NCBI GenBank assembly: GCA_018818065.1 | Contig: JAHISV010000005.1 | Coordinates: 974,527 to 1,038,526 of the forward strand | Direction: 5' to 3' | DNA from: Bacteroidota bacterium | Lineage (GTDB): Bacteria > Bacteroidota > Ignavibacteria > Ignavibacteriales > Melioribacteraceae | DNA length: 64,000 bases | Part shown: in pieces, positions 53,652 through 63,951 of the stretch | How positions within the stretch are numbered: position 1 is the stretch's first letter | How the letters are laid out: every line of letters starts with the position of its first letter | Made by a program: the position numbers and the translations under genes | Notes under the pieces: generated by a model | Told to the model about the DNA's origin: nothing | Seen by the model: only the letters and a program-made list of their open reading frames with translations | Database searches by the model: none

Positions 53652-55829
53652 TTAAGGAACGAGGGAATAGTAAATATGATTGCGAAATGATTTTTTAAGT
53701 GCAGCCTTAATCTTGAGGTTATCATTTGCTGAAAGTGATGGGTCGTCATTTACCAGATTAAATGCATCGGACTTTGCAGTTTTAATTAATTCGTAATCCT
53801 CAAACAAATTGACATGCTGCAGCATAGGGAAGCCGCTTTGTTTTGTCCCGAATATATCCCCCGGTCCTCTTAGTTTTAGATCAATCTCCGATAACTTAAA
53901 GCCGTCATTTGTTTCAGACATGGCGTTTAATCTTATAGCCGATTTATTTAATTCAATTTCCGAGGAGGACATGTAAGAAAAATCCATTTTAAGCTGAGCC
54001 GCTTTTCTAATGCACTCATTTTTTGTAACTAACACGCAGTATGCTTGTTTATCTGAACGCCCCACGCGGCCTCTTAATTGGTGCAATTGCGAGAGACCAA
54101 ATCTGTAAGCATCATTAATAACTATAATATTTGCGTTAGGTACATCAATTCCTACTTCGATAACTGTTGTGGAAATGAGGACATCAAAATTATGATTAGC
54201 AAATTGAAGCATTACTTCTTCCTTTTCCTGCCAGGTCATCCTGCCATGTATCATGCCAACCTTGAGGGAGGAAAATTCATTATCCTTAAGAAGTATAAAA
54301 TATTCCTGGGCTGATTTTAAATCCATCTTATCCGATTCTTCTACCAAGGGATAAACAATATAGGATTGAATCCGTTCCCTGGCTTTATCAACAATGTATT
54401 TGTAGATCTCAGGAAGCTTTTCATCACTTCTGATAACAGTCTTTATTGCCTTTCTGTTTTTAGGCTTTTCCGAAATAACAGAAACATCAAGATCACCGTA
54501 GACTGTCATTGTTAGAGTACGCGGTATAGGTGTAGCGGTCATTACAAGAACATCTGGACTAATTCCTTTATCGATGAGTTTGGAGCGCTGCGCCACGCCA
54601 AACCTATGTTGTTCATCTATGATAACAATGCCAACATTATTAAACTCAACATTATCTTCCAATAAAGCATGTGTACCTATGATAAGATTAAATTGATTAT
54701 CTTGGATACCATCCATTATCTGCTGCTTGTCCTTCTTCTTTCCTCCACCCAATAAGAGCGCCACTTTTATTCCGGTCTTCGCTAGTAATGTTGAAATATT
54801 TTTGTAGTGTTGATCTGCAAGAATTTCTGTCGGAACAAGGAGAACCGCCTGATAACCGTTATGAATAGCAATAAGCATAGATATTAGAGCAACAATTGTT
54901 TTCCCGCTCCCAACATCTCCCTGAAGAAGTCTATTCATGGGCGTGCCGTCATTCATATCTTTTTTAATTTCGCTTAATACATTTAGCTGAGATCCTGTTA
55001 ATTCGAAAGGCAGGTTTGAGAGGAATTTTTTAATTTTTTCACTGTCAATTTTAAAGCTATAGCCTTTTCGGATGTTCTTTATATTATTTCTTTTTAAGGC
55101 GACAAAACATTCAAGCATGAAAATTTCTTCATACTTAAGTCGTTCTCTAGCCTTTTGCAGTAGTTCAAGGCTTTCCGGAAAGTGAATATTACTGATGGTA
55201 TCTTTTAAGGATAAAAGGGAGTGAGTGCCAATCAGACTTTGAGGAAGAGTCTCATCCACAAGTTCGGAGTAGTTAGTGACTGCGTATTGTAATATTCGTC
55301 TTAAACTGTTATCCCCTATATTTGTTGATTTAAGCTCTTTTGGGATAGTGTAAAAAGGAATAATTTTTCCAGTGTTTTGGAAGGCAGTTGATTCTTCTAA
55401 ATCCAACCTGTCAAAATCAGGATGAGTAAACTGAAGATGACCATATTTTGACATGACAGGTTTTGCTGATATGGCGTAGTATTCACCTTCATTAAAATGG
55501 TTTTTAAAAAATTTTATTCCCTGAAACCATATTGAATCAAAAGAGCCCTCGCTATCTTCAAAGACTACTTTGAACAACTGCTTCCTTCCGTAGCGTAAGG
55601 TGTTCTTTTCCAATACCTTTCCAATAATTGTAATCTCACCATCATACCCAGTTCGCAGATATTTTAACACCTGCTTTGTATTCAATATGGTAGACCGATC
55701 TAGGTACCGGGAAGGGAAATAGAATAACAGATCTCGAACTGTCTCAAATCCGAGTTTGGCAAACGACTCTGCCCGTTTGGGACCGACAGATTTTATGTAT
55801 TGAATTGGGGTATTGAGATCTTTGCTCAT
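53652..55829 (-). CDS. recG: ATP-dependent DNA helicase RecG (725 aa)
   Basis: Remodels stalled forks and branched DNA. The N-terminal wedge domain (about 1-230, starting IQYIKSVGPKRAESFAKLGF) is followed by helicase domains with Walker A LQGDVGSGKTIVAL, LLVPTEILADQHY, the DEQHRFG box, TATPIPRTL and motif VI QLRGRVGRSDKQAYCVLV. Length is slightly above the E. coli protein. It lies upstream of the ATP-grasp cassette in the same direction, with a 126-base gap. Confidence 0.96.
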   Translation of the reverse strand: MSKDLNTPIQYIKSVGPKRAESFAKLGFETVRDLLFYFPSRYLDRSTILNTKQVLKYLRTGYDGEITIIGKVLEKNTLRYGRKQLFKVVFEDSEGSFDSIWFQGIKFFKNHFNEGEYYAISAKPVMSKYGHLQFTHPDFDRLDLEESTAFQNTGKIIPFYTIPKELKSTNIGDNSLRRILQYAVTNYSELVDETLPQSLIGTHSLLSLKDTISNIHFPESLELLQKARERLKYEEIFMLECFVALKRNNIKNIRKGYSFKIDSEKIKKFLSNLPFELTGSQLNVLSEIKKDMNDGTPMNRLLQGDVGSGKTIVALISMLIAIHNGYQAVLLVPTEILADQHYKNISTLLAKTGIKVALLLGGGKKKDKQQIMDGIQDNQFNLIIGTHALLEDNVEFNNVGIVIIDEQHRFGVAQRSKLIDKGISPDVLVMTATPIPRTLTMTVYGDLDVSVISEKPKNRKAIKTVIRSDEKLPEIYKYIVDKARERIQSYIVYPLVEESDKMDLKSAQEYFILLKDNEFSSLKVGMIHGRMTWQEKEEVMLQFANHNFDVLISTTVIEVGIDVPNANIIVINDAYRFGLSQLHQLRGRVGRSDKQAYCVLVTKNECIRKAAQLKMDFSYMSSSEIELNKSAIRLNAMSETNDGFKLSEIDLKLRGPGDIFGTKQSGFPMLQHVNLFEDYELIKTAKSDAFNLVNDDPSLSANDNLKIKAALKKSFRNHIYYSLVP

Positions 55830-55894
55830 ACTTTGTATGAATTTGATAAGTGATAATTATTGCGAAATATAAGAAAAGTTTTGGTGAGGAATAA

Positions 55895-56899
55895 CTAAAA
55901 TTCTTTTTCAGGACGAATGTCTCTGGCCATTAAATCATACGTAGCTTTTACAGGGTCTTTTTCATCAAACAATACTCTATATACTGCATTGGCAATGGGT
56001 GTTTCTACATGTAATTTAGCAGAAAGCTCATGCACCGAACGGCAGGTTTCAACTCCTTCTGCAACCATCTTCATTGATTGGAGAACTTCTTTTAATTTTT
56101 TCCCTTTACCAATTTGTTCGCCAACATATCTATTTCGGCTATGCTTGCTCATGCATGTAACGATCAGATCGCCCATACCGGATAAACCTGCAAATGTTTG
56201 GCGTGAGGCGCCAAGTTCAAGTCCTAATCTGGAAATTTCTGCAATACCACGTGTCATAATAGCGGCTTTGGTATTATCGCCAAAATTTGCGCCGTCAGCA
56301 ATACCAGCAGCTATGGCAATAACATTTTTAAGCGCACCACCTAGTTCAACGCCCTTAATATCTGTACATGAGTAGACACGAAAGTACGATGTGATAAATG
56401 TTGCCTGAATCTCCTCGGCCGTAGCAATTGAAGAGGAGGCAGCAACAACAGCTGTTGGGAGCTTTTTACAAACTTCTTCAGCATGACTTGGACCAGAGAT
56501 AGCACCAATATAATCATCGGTAACATGTGGCAATTCATCTTTAATAATTTCAGCAACCGTTAAGAGTGTCCCTTTTTCTATTCCCTTGGCAACACTGACA
56601 AATGTAGTATCATGAAAATCATATTTCTTCATTTTACTTAATATGCCACGCAGGAATTGAGTTGGAATAGCGAGTACAATCATATTCTTGTTGATGCATG
56701 CGTCATCAAGCGAGTGAGTTATAACAATTTCTTTCGGAATTACTGCTTCGGGCAAGTACAAATCGTTGACGCGTGTTTTTATTAATTTTTTCGCATAGTC
56801 TTTATAAAACTCGTAGAGTGTAACCTCATGGCCATTAAGATGTAATAGAATTGCCAGAGTTGTACCCCAGCTACCCGCACCTAAAACAGCAACACGCAT
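55895..56899 (-). CDS. gpsA: Glycerol-3-phosphate dehydrogenase, NAD(P)+ (334 aa)
   Basis: Reduces dihydroxyacetone phosphate to sn-glycerol 3-phosphate for phospholipid synthesis. The N-terminal dinucleotide motif VAVLGAGSWGTTLAILL, GAISGPSHAEEV and the catalytic-domain sequence GVELGGALKNVIAIAAGIAD (with the active-site lysine) are clear, as is GLSGMGDLIVTCMS. It starts two bases after plsY, so two consecutive steps of phosphatidic acid synthesis are encoded together. Confidence 0.96.
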   Translation of the reverse strand: MRVAVLGAGSWGTTLAILLHLNGHEVTLYEFYKDYAKKLIKTRVNDLYLPEAVIPKEIVITHSLDDACINKNMIVLAIPTQFLRGILSKMKKYDFHDTTFVSVAKGIEKGTLLTVAEIIKDELPHVTDDYIGAISGPSHAEEVCKKLPTAVVAASSSIATAEEIQATFITSYFRVYSCTDIKGVELGGALKNVIAIAAGIADGANFGDNTKAAIMTRGIAEISRLGLELGASRQTFAGLSGMGDLIVTCMSKHSRNRYVGEQIGKGKKLKEVLQSMKMVAEGVETCRSVHELSAKLHVETPIANAVYRVLFDEKDPVKATYDLMARDIRPEKEF

Positions 56900-56901
56900 A
56901 A

Positions 56902-57570
56902 TTATTTACTACTTTTTTTTGCAAATGAAAATCTGTTTTCAACTCCACGGTACAACCTGCTAATATTTGCACGGTGAGTATATATAACCAAAAAGGCTAT
57001 AGCGACACAGAAGGGGAGAATTGTATGGTAGCCTTCAATTTCCACATTGAAAATATTTGTGCGGACAATCAATATGAGTGGAACTGAAATAGCTGCCAAT
57101 ATTGATCCAAGAGAAATGTATCTGGAGATTGATACGACTAAAATAAATACAGCCAGTGCAACCAGCATATCAATTGTTATTAAGGTGATTAGGAAACCTA
57201 AGGCGGTTGCAATGCCTTTACCACCTCTAAATCCTGCAAACACCGTCCATATATGTCCTACAACGGCGGTGAGACCACAAATAATTTGTACTAAAGTAAA
57301 GTCATCAAAAGGAGTTATGTTAGTAAAAGGGAAACTTCCAAAGTAGAGTCGGGAAATAAGAACAACCGCTATTGCGCCCTTAAGAGCGTCCAGAATAACC
57401 ACTAATAGACCATATTTTTTGCCAACTACTCTAAATACATTTGTAGCGCCCATGTTTCCACTACCATGGTCTCTTATATCAATTCCCTTAATAAACCTGC
57501 CAATAATTAGACCGGATGGAATAGAACCAACAAAGTATGAAAGTATTGCAACAAAAAATAAATTAAACAT
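56902..57570 (-). CDS. plsY: Glycerol-3-phosphate acyltransferase PlsY (222 aa)
   Basis: A membrane enzyme that acylates glycerol 3-phosphate from acyl-phosphate. The three cytoplasmic motifs are present: SIPSGLIIGRFIKGIDIRDHGSGNMGATNVFR (quoted here as SIPSGLIIGR then GSGNMGATN), FRGGKGIATALG and the C-terminal YTHRANISRLYRGVENRF. Five or so membrane spans. Coupled to gpsA, which supplies its substrate. Confidence 0.94.
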   Translation of the reverse strand: MFNLFFVAILSYFVGSIPSGLIIGRFIKGIDIRDHGSGNMGATNVFRVVGKKYGLLVVILDALKGAIAVVLISRLYFGSFPFTNITPFDDFTLVQIICGLTAVVGHIWTVFAGFRGGKGIATALGFLITLITIDMLVALAVFILVVSISRYISLGSILAAISVPLILIVRTNIFNVEIEGYHTILPFCVAIAFLVIYTHRANISRLYRGVENRFSFAKKSSK

Positions 57571-57635
57571 TCCCTCTCTCTCTTAAATGTTCACAAACAT
57601 ATCGATTTCTGGAAAGATTTCCAATTAAAATAAAG

Positions 57636-58316
57636 TTATCCATTTGATAGTATATTATCGGCTATTATTAAGTCATCTTTAGTAGTTATCTTGAAGTTTA
57701 AAGTAGAACCTTCAACAACTTTCACCTTAAAACCAGCATTTCTAACCAACATCGATTCATCTGTACCTTGAAAGCCTGACTCATTGGCTTTTTCAAATGA
57801 TTTGATTAAAATATCATATTTTGAGGTCTGAGGCGTCTGTACATAGAAAACACTATTTCTGTCAATGTAACCATCAACCCATTCGGTGCCGTAAAGTATA
57901 GTATCCTTAGCAGGTATAGCAGTAACCGATGATCCACACTCAACTGCTTGTTTTATGCCTTCAGAGATGATTTCCGGGGCAATAAGGGGTCTTGCAGCAT
58001 CATGCACTGTTATAAATAGATCCTGCTCAGGAGAAATTGATTTTAAGGCGTTATAAACAGAATCCTGCCTCGAATCACCACCTTCAACCATTCCTCTGAT
58101 TTTAGAAAAGTTATAGGTTGATTTAATTTTCTCAAGCAGACCAAAATATTCAGGCTGGGCGGCAATGATAATCTCATCAATTAAGTCACAGCTTTGAAAT
58201 ACCTGAATAGTATGGGCAATAATCTCTTTGCCCTGTAGCTTGATGTATTGTTTCGGAATGTCTCCGCCAACACGTACACCTTTGCCGCCCGAAGGAATAA
58301 TTGCAATAGTTTTCAT
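57636..58316 (-). CDS. ispD: 2-C-methyl-D-erythritol 4-phosphate cytidylyltransferase (226 aa)
   Basis: Third enzyme of the MEP isoprenoid pathway. The CTP-binding start is IIPSGGKGVRVGGDIPKQYI (family consensus AAGxGxRMGxxxPKQ, with PS here for AA). VHDAARPLI, PAKDTI and QTPQTSKYDIL are other IspD marks, followed by GTDESMLVRNAGFKVKVVEG. No fused IspF domain. It begins one base after the queA stop, so the two are probably cotranscribed. Confidence 0.93.
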   Translation of the reverse strand: MKTIAIIPSGGKGVRVGGDIPKQYIKLQGKEIIAHTIQVFQSCDLIDEIIIAAQPEYFGLLEKIKSTYNFSKIRGMVEGGDSRQDSVYNALKSISPEQDLFITVHDAARPLIAPEIISEGIKQAVECGSSVTAIPAKDTILYGTEWVDGYIDRNSVFYVQTPQTSKYDILIKSFEKANESGFQGTDESMLVRNAGFKVKVVEGSTLNFKITTKDDLIIADNILSNG

Positions 58317-58317
58317 C

Positions 58318-59355
58318 TTATTCGATTAACATCGCATCACCATAACTAAGGAAGCGATATTTATCCTTAATAGCTTTTTTATATGCTTTCATAACAAAAT
58401 CGTACCCACCAAAACCGGCAGCTAACATAAGCAGCGTTGATTCTGGTTGGTGAAAATTTGTAATAAGTCTTTTTGTAATTTTAAACTCGTACTGTGGGAA
58501 AATAAATTTATCTGTCCAACCATAATTTGGTTTTAGGAAACCTTCGGCAGTAACGCTGCTTTCAAGCGCACGAGTTGCACTTGTGCCAACAACAAAAATA
58601 TTCTTCTTTGTTTCCAAAGCTTTATTCACAATTTTTGCAGTATCTTCAGAAATATTAAAATATTCAGAATCCATCTTATGCTTTGTTAGATCTTCAACCT
58701 CTACAGGTCTAAATGTGCCAAGTCCTATATGCAATATTACTTTTACAACTTTAACACCCTTTTTCTTTATTTCTTCAATCAATTCCGGGGTAAAGTGCAA
58801 ACCTGCTGTAGGTGCCGCTACAGAGCCGTCTTGACTGGCAAAAATTGTTTGATAGTTTACTTTATCTTCAGGTATAACGTCACGTTTAATATAAGGGGGC
58901 AGGGGAGTTTGTCCAATCTTCTCAATTGCTCCGTAAATATCCCCGGCTCCGTCACTAAAACGGACTGTTCTTCCTCTTGAAGTTGTATTGTCAATAACCT
59001 CACACCATAGATCTTCATTGAAGTAAATACGATTGCCTATTCTAACTTTTCTAGCCGGGTCTACAATCACGTCCCAAATATTCTCTTCTTTATTCAATTC
59101 TCTCAAAACAAACACTTCAATTTGGGCATTTGTTCTTTCTTTTTTTCCGTATAATCTTGCCTGCATTACCTTGGTTTCATTCACTACAAGAACGTCGCCT
59201 TTAGACATATAATCTACAATATCAGTAAAAACTTTGTGGTCAATCGACTCGTTTTTCCTGTTTAAAACCATTAATTTAGCTTTATCCCTAGGTTCAGCAG
59301 GGAATTTGGCAATGGAAGTTTTTGGCAAAATATATTTAAAATCCGAAAGTTTCAT
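58318..59355 (-). CDS. queA: S-adenosylmethionine:tRNA ribosyltransferase-isomerase (345 aa)
   Basis: Makes epoxyqueuosine in tRNA by transferring the ribosyl group of SAM to preQ1. Signatures include the N-terminal MKLSDFKYILPKTSIAKFPA, GDVLVVNETKVMQARLYGKK, PPYIKRD, GSVAAPTAGLHFTPEL and NFHQPESTLLMLAAGFGG. Length is normal. No other queuosine genes are in the window. Confidence 0.96.
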   Translation of the reverse strand: MKLSDFKYILPKTSIAKFPAEPRDKAKLMVLNRKNESIDHKVFTDIVDYMSKGDVLVVNETKVMQARLYGKKERTNAQIEVFVLRELNKEENIWDVIVDPARKVRIGNRIYFNEDLWCEVIDNTTSRGRTVRFSDGAGDIYGAIEKIGQTPLPPYIKRDVIPEDKVNYQTIFASQDGSVAAPTAGLHFTPELIEEIKKKGVKVVKVILHIGLGTFRPVEVEDLTKHKMDSEYFNISEDTAKIVNKALETKKNIFVVGTSATRALESSVTAEGFLKPNYGWTDKFIFPQYEFKITKRLITNFHQPESTLLMLAAGFGGYDFVMKAYKKAIKDKYRFLSYGDAMLIE

Positions 59356-59400
59356 TTATTCTCCTATCCAGTTATTCTTTCAATCTGGGTCTCAGAATTT

Positions 59401-59420
59401 GCCGGCTCCTAAGAGCCGGC
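59401..59420 (-). terminator. Terminator-like hairpin after ppdK
   Basis: GCCGGCTC (59401-59408) and GAGCCGGC (59413-59420) form a perfect 8-bp GC-rich stem with a 4-base loop, 11 bases beyond the ppdK stop. No T-tract follows on the minus strand, so it may act as an mRNA 3'-end stabiliser or a Rho-assisted stop. Confidence 0.55.
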
Positions 59421-59431
59421 TAAATCATTTA

Positions 59432-62215
59432 TTATTTCTTCTTACTAGTTTTTTTTGTTTTCTTTGCTGTTTTTTTAGCTTTGTTGGTTGATTGGTCTCT
59501 TATAGCAGCTCTGGCTGCTGCCAATCTTGCGATTGGAACACGGAATGGTGAACAAGAAACATAGGCCAATCCGGTTCTATGGCAGAACTCAACTGATTGA
59601 GGCTCACCACCATGTTCGCCACAAATACCAAGTTTTATGTCTGGTCTTGTAGATCTGCCTTTTTCGCAAGCGATTTGTACCAAGGAACCAATACCACGCT
59701 GATCCAATACTTCAAATGGGTCTCTAGGTAAAATTTCTCTTTCGATGTATATAGGTAAGAATTTACCAGCATCGTCACGAGATAAACCGAAACCTGTTTG
59801 AGTAAGATCGTTAGTACCGAATGAGAAGAATTCAGCATGTTCTGCAATTTCATCAGCAGTTACACATGCTCTTGGCAATTCAATCATAGTACCAACAAGG
59901 TATTTAACTTTTTTGCCTTGCTCTTTGAATACATCTGCAGCTACTCTACGAACGATTTCTTCCTGCATTGTGAATTCTTTTACATGACTTACTAAAGGAA
60001 TCATGATTTCAGGCAATACTTTTATTTTTTCACTTTGAGCTTTAAGAGCAGCTTCAATTATCGCACGAGCCTGCATTTCTATTATTTCAGGATAACTCAC
60101 ACCCAATCTACAACCACGGAAACCAAGCATTGGGTTAAATTCGTGCAGCGATTCAATTTTAGCCTCAACGTCTTTAACAGTAATGCCAAGTGATTTTGCT
60201 AATTCTTCTTTTTCATGCAATTGATGAGGTAAGAATTCATGCAAAGGTGGATCCAAAGTTCTGATAGTAACAGGCTTGCCTGCCATTACCTTGAAGATAC
60301 CATAAAAGTCTTCTCTTTGAAGTGGTAATATTTTTGCAAGAGCTTTCTTTCTGTCGATTTCATTTTCAGCAAAAATCATTTCACGTACAGCAAGAATTCT
60401 GTCACCACCAAAGAACATATGTTCAGTTCTGCATAACCCAATACCCTGAGCCCCAAAAGCAATTGCGTTTGCAGCTTGGTCTGGTTGATCAGCATTTGTT
60501 CTTACGCCCATAGTTCTGGCAGTGTCAGCCCAACCCATAAGATCTCTATATGTTTGATAAACATCAGATTTTTTAGGATCCAGTTCTTTTGTTAATAGAA
60601 CCTGCAATACTTCAGCTGGTTTTGTAGGAATTTGTCCCGCAATAACTTCGCCGGTAGTACCATCAATAGAAATATAATCACCTTCTTTAATAACTGTATC
60701 ATGACCTTCAGCTTTCATAGTAAGTTTCTTATAATCGATCTTTAGTACGCCACAACCAGCAACGCAGACTTTACCCATTTGACGAGCAACTAACGCAGCA
60801 TGAGAAGTCATACCACCCATTGCAGTAAGAATACCTTCAGAGGCGTTCATACCTTTTATGTCTTCTGGTGAAGTTTCAATTCTGACAAGAATTACAGGAG
60901 TACCATCTTTTGCCATTTCAACAGCATCAGTAGCGTTAAAAGCAACTTTACCACTTGCAGCACCAGGACCAGCGTTTAAGCCCTTTGCTAACAATCTGCC
61001 AGCTTTAATAGCAGCTGTTTTTTCTTTTGTATCAAAAATTGGTCTTAACAATTGATTTAATTGTTCAGGATCAATTCTAAGAAGAGCTTCTTCCTTAGAA
61101 ATAAGCTTTTCACGAACCATATCAACAGCTATTTTAATAGCGGCAAAGCCGGTTCTTTTACCAACACGGCATTGCAACATCCATAATTTGCCCTGTTGAA
61201 TTGTGAACTCGATATCCAGCATTTCTTTGTAATGCTTCTCAAGTTTTTTGCGAATATCATCTAATTGTTTGTATAATTTTGGTGCTTCTTTGTTCAGGTC
61301 GGACATTGGATTAGGTGTACGTGTACCGGCAACAACATCTTCACCCTGAGCATTAAATAAATACTCACCGTAGTATAAGTTTTCGCCTGAGGCCGGGTCA
61401 CGGGTAAAGGCAACGCCCGTACCTGAATCTTCGCCCATGTTACCAAATACCATTGATTGAATATTAACAGCTGTTCCCCATTCTACAGGAATACCGTTAA
61501 GTCTTCTGTATACATCAGCTCTTTCATTCATCCAGGAACTAAATACTGCACCGGTAGCTCCCCATAATTGATCCATAGGGTCTTGTGGAAAATTTTTGCC
61601 AGTATTTTTCTTAACAGCTGCTTTAAATTGGGCAACCAAATCTTTAAGATCTTCAGCTGTCAAATCAGTATCAAGCTTAGCACCAACTTCTTCTTTTTTA
61701 GCATCAAGAATTTCTTCAAAAGGATCAACTGAATGTTTGTCTTCTGGTTTCATTCCCATAACAACATCACCATACATTGCAACAAATCTTCTGTAAGAAT
61801 CATATGCAAAACGAGGGTTGTTAGTTTTTTCAATCAAACCTTTAACAGTAGTATCGTTAAGTCCTAAATTAAGAATAGTATCCATCATACCAGGCATAGA
61901 AGCACGGGCACCGGAACGAACTGAAAGTAATAGAGGGTTTTTTGAATCACCAAATTTAGCGCCCATTTCTTTTTCAGTTTTCGCTAATGCTTTAAGAACT
62001 TGTTCTTTTAAGTCTTTTGGATATTTTTGTTTGTTTTTGAAATATTCTGTACATACATCTGTGGTAATTGTAAAACCAGCTGGTACAGGAAGTCCAATAT
62101 TTACCATTTCGGCAAGGTTAGCACCTTTACCACCGAGTAAATTTTTCATTTCTGATTTACCATCCGCTTTTTTGCCACCAAAAAAGTATACCATTTTAGG
62201 TGTCTTTTTAGCCAT
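59432..62215 (-). CDS. ppdK: Pyruvate, phosphate dikinase (927 aa)
   Basis: Interconverts pyruvate + ATP + Pi and phosphoenolpyruvate + AMP + PPi. The N-terminal ATP-binding domain ([20 protein letters not shown]), the swivelling phosphohistidine domain ([19 protein letters not shown]) and the C-terminal PEP/pyruvate barrel ([31 protein letters not shown]) are complete. The protein ends in an unusual tail of about 18 residues made almost only of Lys, Thr, Ser and Ala. A strong GGAGGT (62226-62221) lies five bases before the ATG, suggesting high expression. Confidence 0.96.
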   Translation of the reverse strand: MAKKTPKMVYFFGGKKADGKSEMKNLLGGKGANLAEMVNIGLPVPAGFTITTDVCTEYFKNKQKYPKDLKEQVLKALAKTEKEMGAKFGDSKNPLLLSVRSGARASMPGMMDTILNLGLNDTTVKGLIEKTNNPRFAYDSYRRFVAMYGDVVMGMKPEDKHSVDPFEEILDAKKEEVGAKLDTDLTAEDLKDLVAQFKAAVKKNTGKNFPQDPMDQLWGATGAVFSSWMNERADVYRRLNGIPVEWGTAVNIQSMVFGNMGEDSGTGVAFTRDPASGENLYYGEYLFNAQGEDVVAGTRTPNPMSDLNKEAPKLYKQLDDIRKKLEKHYKEMLDIEFTIQQGKLWMLQCRVGKRTGFAAIKIAVDMVREKLISKEEALLRIDPEQLNQLLRPIFDTKEKTAAIKAGRLLAKGLNAGPGAASGKVAFNATDAVEMAKDGTPVILVRIETSPEDIKGMNASEGILTAMGGMTSHAALVARQMGKVCVAGCGVLKIDYKKLTMKAEGHDTVIKEGDYISIDGTTGEVIAGQIPTKPAEVLQVLLTKELDPKKSDVYQTYRDLMGWADTARTMGVRTNADQPDQAANAIAFGAQGIGLCRTEHMFFGGDRILAVREMIFAENEIDRKKALAKILPLQREDFYGIFKVMAGKPVTIRTLDPPLHEFLPHQLHEKEELAKSLGITVKDVEAKIESLHEFNPMLGFRGCRLGVSYPEIIEMQARAIIEAALKAQSEKIKVLPEIMIPLVSHVKEFTMQEEIVRRVAADVFKEQGKKVKYLVGTMIELPRACVTADEIAEHAEFFSFGTNDLTQTGFGLSRDDAGKFLPIYIEREILPRDPFEVLDQRGIGSLVQIACEKGRSTRPDIKLGICGEHGGEPQSVEFCHRTGLAYVSCSPFRVPIARLAAARAAIRDQSTNKAKKTAKKTKKTSKKK

Positions 62216-62251
62216 AAATAACCTCCAAAGTTATTATTAAAGTGTGGGTCA

Positions 62252-63298
62252 CTATTTAATTAGTTCTAAAATATTGTTGTCAAACTTTTCTTTTTCCTCA
62301 AATGCCAGCTCAATTTTCAAGTAGTAAATATCAATGTCATCAAGTTCTAAAGAATAATTAGTTAGTTTTACCGCATCCTTTTGTGTTGTTAACACTGAGT
62401 ATGCATTTGTGTCGTAAAATTTTTTGCGAATTAGTTGCACTTCTTTATTTGTGTATTTCTTATGATCAGCAAATTGCAGTTTGTTGGTTGTACTTACGCC
62501 TTTATCTCTTAAGATGTTGTAAAAGGAATGAGGATTCGCAACACCGCAAACAACCAGACTTTTTTGCCCTTGAAATTCATCAACGTCATAAAATTTATGG
62601 TTCTTCACATCATAAAAGCCGGTAGCCTTATAGTAAGCGTAATAAACTTTCTTACCATCAAAGTATTTCTTTAACTTCTCTGGCATTTCAATTTTTTCGG
62701 AAAACTTTCTGTTTATCACAATTATATTTGCTCTATCAAGGGAGGAAAAAGGTTCACGCATAACACCAAGCGGCAGCAGTTTTTGTTCCAGTCTTCCTGC
62801 AATTTTCAGAAATCTTTGGTCGAATATTACAAGATCCACATTGCGATGAATCCATCTGTGCTGAAAAGCGTCATCTAAAACAATAGCATCAAGAGCAACA
62901 TCCTTTAAGAACTTATTAGCACCTGTAACCCGATTTTCAGAAACTGCAGCGGGAACACTGCTTTCTTCAGCGGCAAGAATTATCTCGTCGCCACCTTTAT
63001 TTACATTCACCTTAACTTCGTGCCCGTCTGAGACGAATACATATCCCTTGGTAGCTCTACCGTATCCTCTGCTTAGAACACCAACTTTTATCTCATTTCT
63101 TTTAAGTAAGCTTGTCAAATAAACAACTGCAGGTGTTTTACCTGATCCACCAACCGTTATATTGCCAACAGATATAATTTTTGCTGGAACCTTCTTTATT
63201 TTAAGGAAGCCCTTATCAAACAATAAGTTACGGGTCTTTACAATAAATGAGTAAAGAATAACCGTAGGGGAGAGTAATATTTTTATCAGTTTTAACAC
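62252..63298 (-). CDS. lpxK: Tetraacyldisaccharide 4'-kinase (348 aa)
   Basis: Phosphorylates the lipid A precursor at the 4' position. The N-terminal membrane-associated segment is followed by the P-loop VGNITVGGSGKTPAVVYL, GVLSRGYGRATKGYV, GDEIILAAE and LDDAFQHRWIHRNVDLVIFD. CGVANPHSFYNILRDKG and LTTQKDAVKL are C-terminal LpxK signs. It overlaps the upstream acyltransferase gene by seven bases. It shows that the organism makes lipid A. Confidence 0.95.
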   Translation of the reverse strand: MLKLIKILLSPTVILYSFIVKTRNLLFDKGFLKIKKVPAKIISVGNITVGGSGKTPAVVYLTSLLKRNEIKVGVLSRGYGRATKGYVFVSDGHEVKVNVNKGGDEIILAAEESSVPAAVSENRVTGANKFLKDVALDAIVLDDAFQHRWIHRNVDLVIFDQRFLKIAGRLEQKLLPLGVMREPFSSLDRANIIVINRKFSEKIEMPEKLKKYFDGKKVYYAYYKATGFYDVKNHKFYDVDEFQGQKSLVVCGVANPHSFYNILRDKGVSTTNKLQFADHKKYTNKEVQLIRKKFYDTNAYSVLTTQKDAVKLTNYSLELDDIDIYYLKIELAFEEKEKFDNNILELIK

Positions 63299-63951
63299 TT
63301 GTCTTTTGCCAATTCCTGCAAATTATTTAATTCAGTTTCGCATTTTGAAATAATATTTGATGTCCCTTCAAAATCAAGCTCTCTATCAATGAATATAGGA
63401 GAGGAATAGAGTAGACTTACTTTGCTGAAAAATTTTGGAATTTCAAATTTATCCCAGCTTTTCAATATATATTTATCATGATAATAAACTCCTAAAAGTA
63501 CCAGTGGAACATTAGCTTTCTTAGCCGCAACCACTGCTCCTGCTTTCATTTTGTGCGATGGACCTGTTGGTCCGTCTGGAGTTATGGCAAGGCATTTACC
63601 ATTATTTATTTCTTCTATCATCAGTCCTAAAGCTTCCTTGCCGCCAACATTACTTGAGCCGCGGACTACTTTGTACTTCCATTTTCTAAGTAACGTTGAA
63701 AGAATTTCACCATCTTTACTTTGGCTGACTAAGGCGGAAAAATTACTTGCCTTGTGTTTATGCCATGGTAAAAGCATTGTTCCATGCCAAAAAGCCAGGA
63801 CGTAATTAGTATTATTTTTAAGAACAACTTCAAGAGAATCCTGATTGATCACCCTTACTCTTAATGTCCAAATCAATACTGTTATGATTGGGTGAATGAG
63901 TAGTAATCCTGCACGTTGTAGAATCTTTTGTTTTATTCTAGATTTTGCCAT
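63292..63951 (-). CDS. Lysophospholipid acyltransferase-like protein, DUF374 (219 aa)
   Basis: A membrane-associated acyltransferase of the LPLAT superfamily, DUF374 branch, likely adding a chain to a lipid A precursor. YVLAFWHGTMLLPWHKH contains the catalytic His region, and TPDGPTGPSHKMKAGAVVAA is the branch hallmark. A hydrophobic N-terminal segment (LLLIHPIITVLIWTL) anchors it. It overlaps lpxK, reinforcing a lipid A role. The exact acyl acceptor is unknown. Confidence 0.88.
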   Translation of the reverse strand: MAKSRIKQKILQRAGLLLIHPIITVLIWTLRVRVINQDSLEVVLKNNTNYVLAFWHGTMLLPWHKHKASNFSALVSQSKDGEILSTLLRKWKYKVVRGSSNVGGKEALGLMIEEINNGKCLAITPDGPTGPSHKMKAGAVVAAKKANVPLVLLGVYYHDKYILKSWDKFEIPKFFSKVSLLYSSPIFIDRELDFEGTSNIISKCETELNNLQELAKDKC

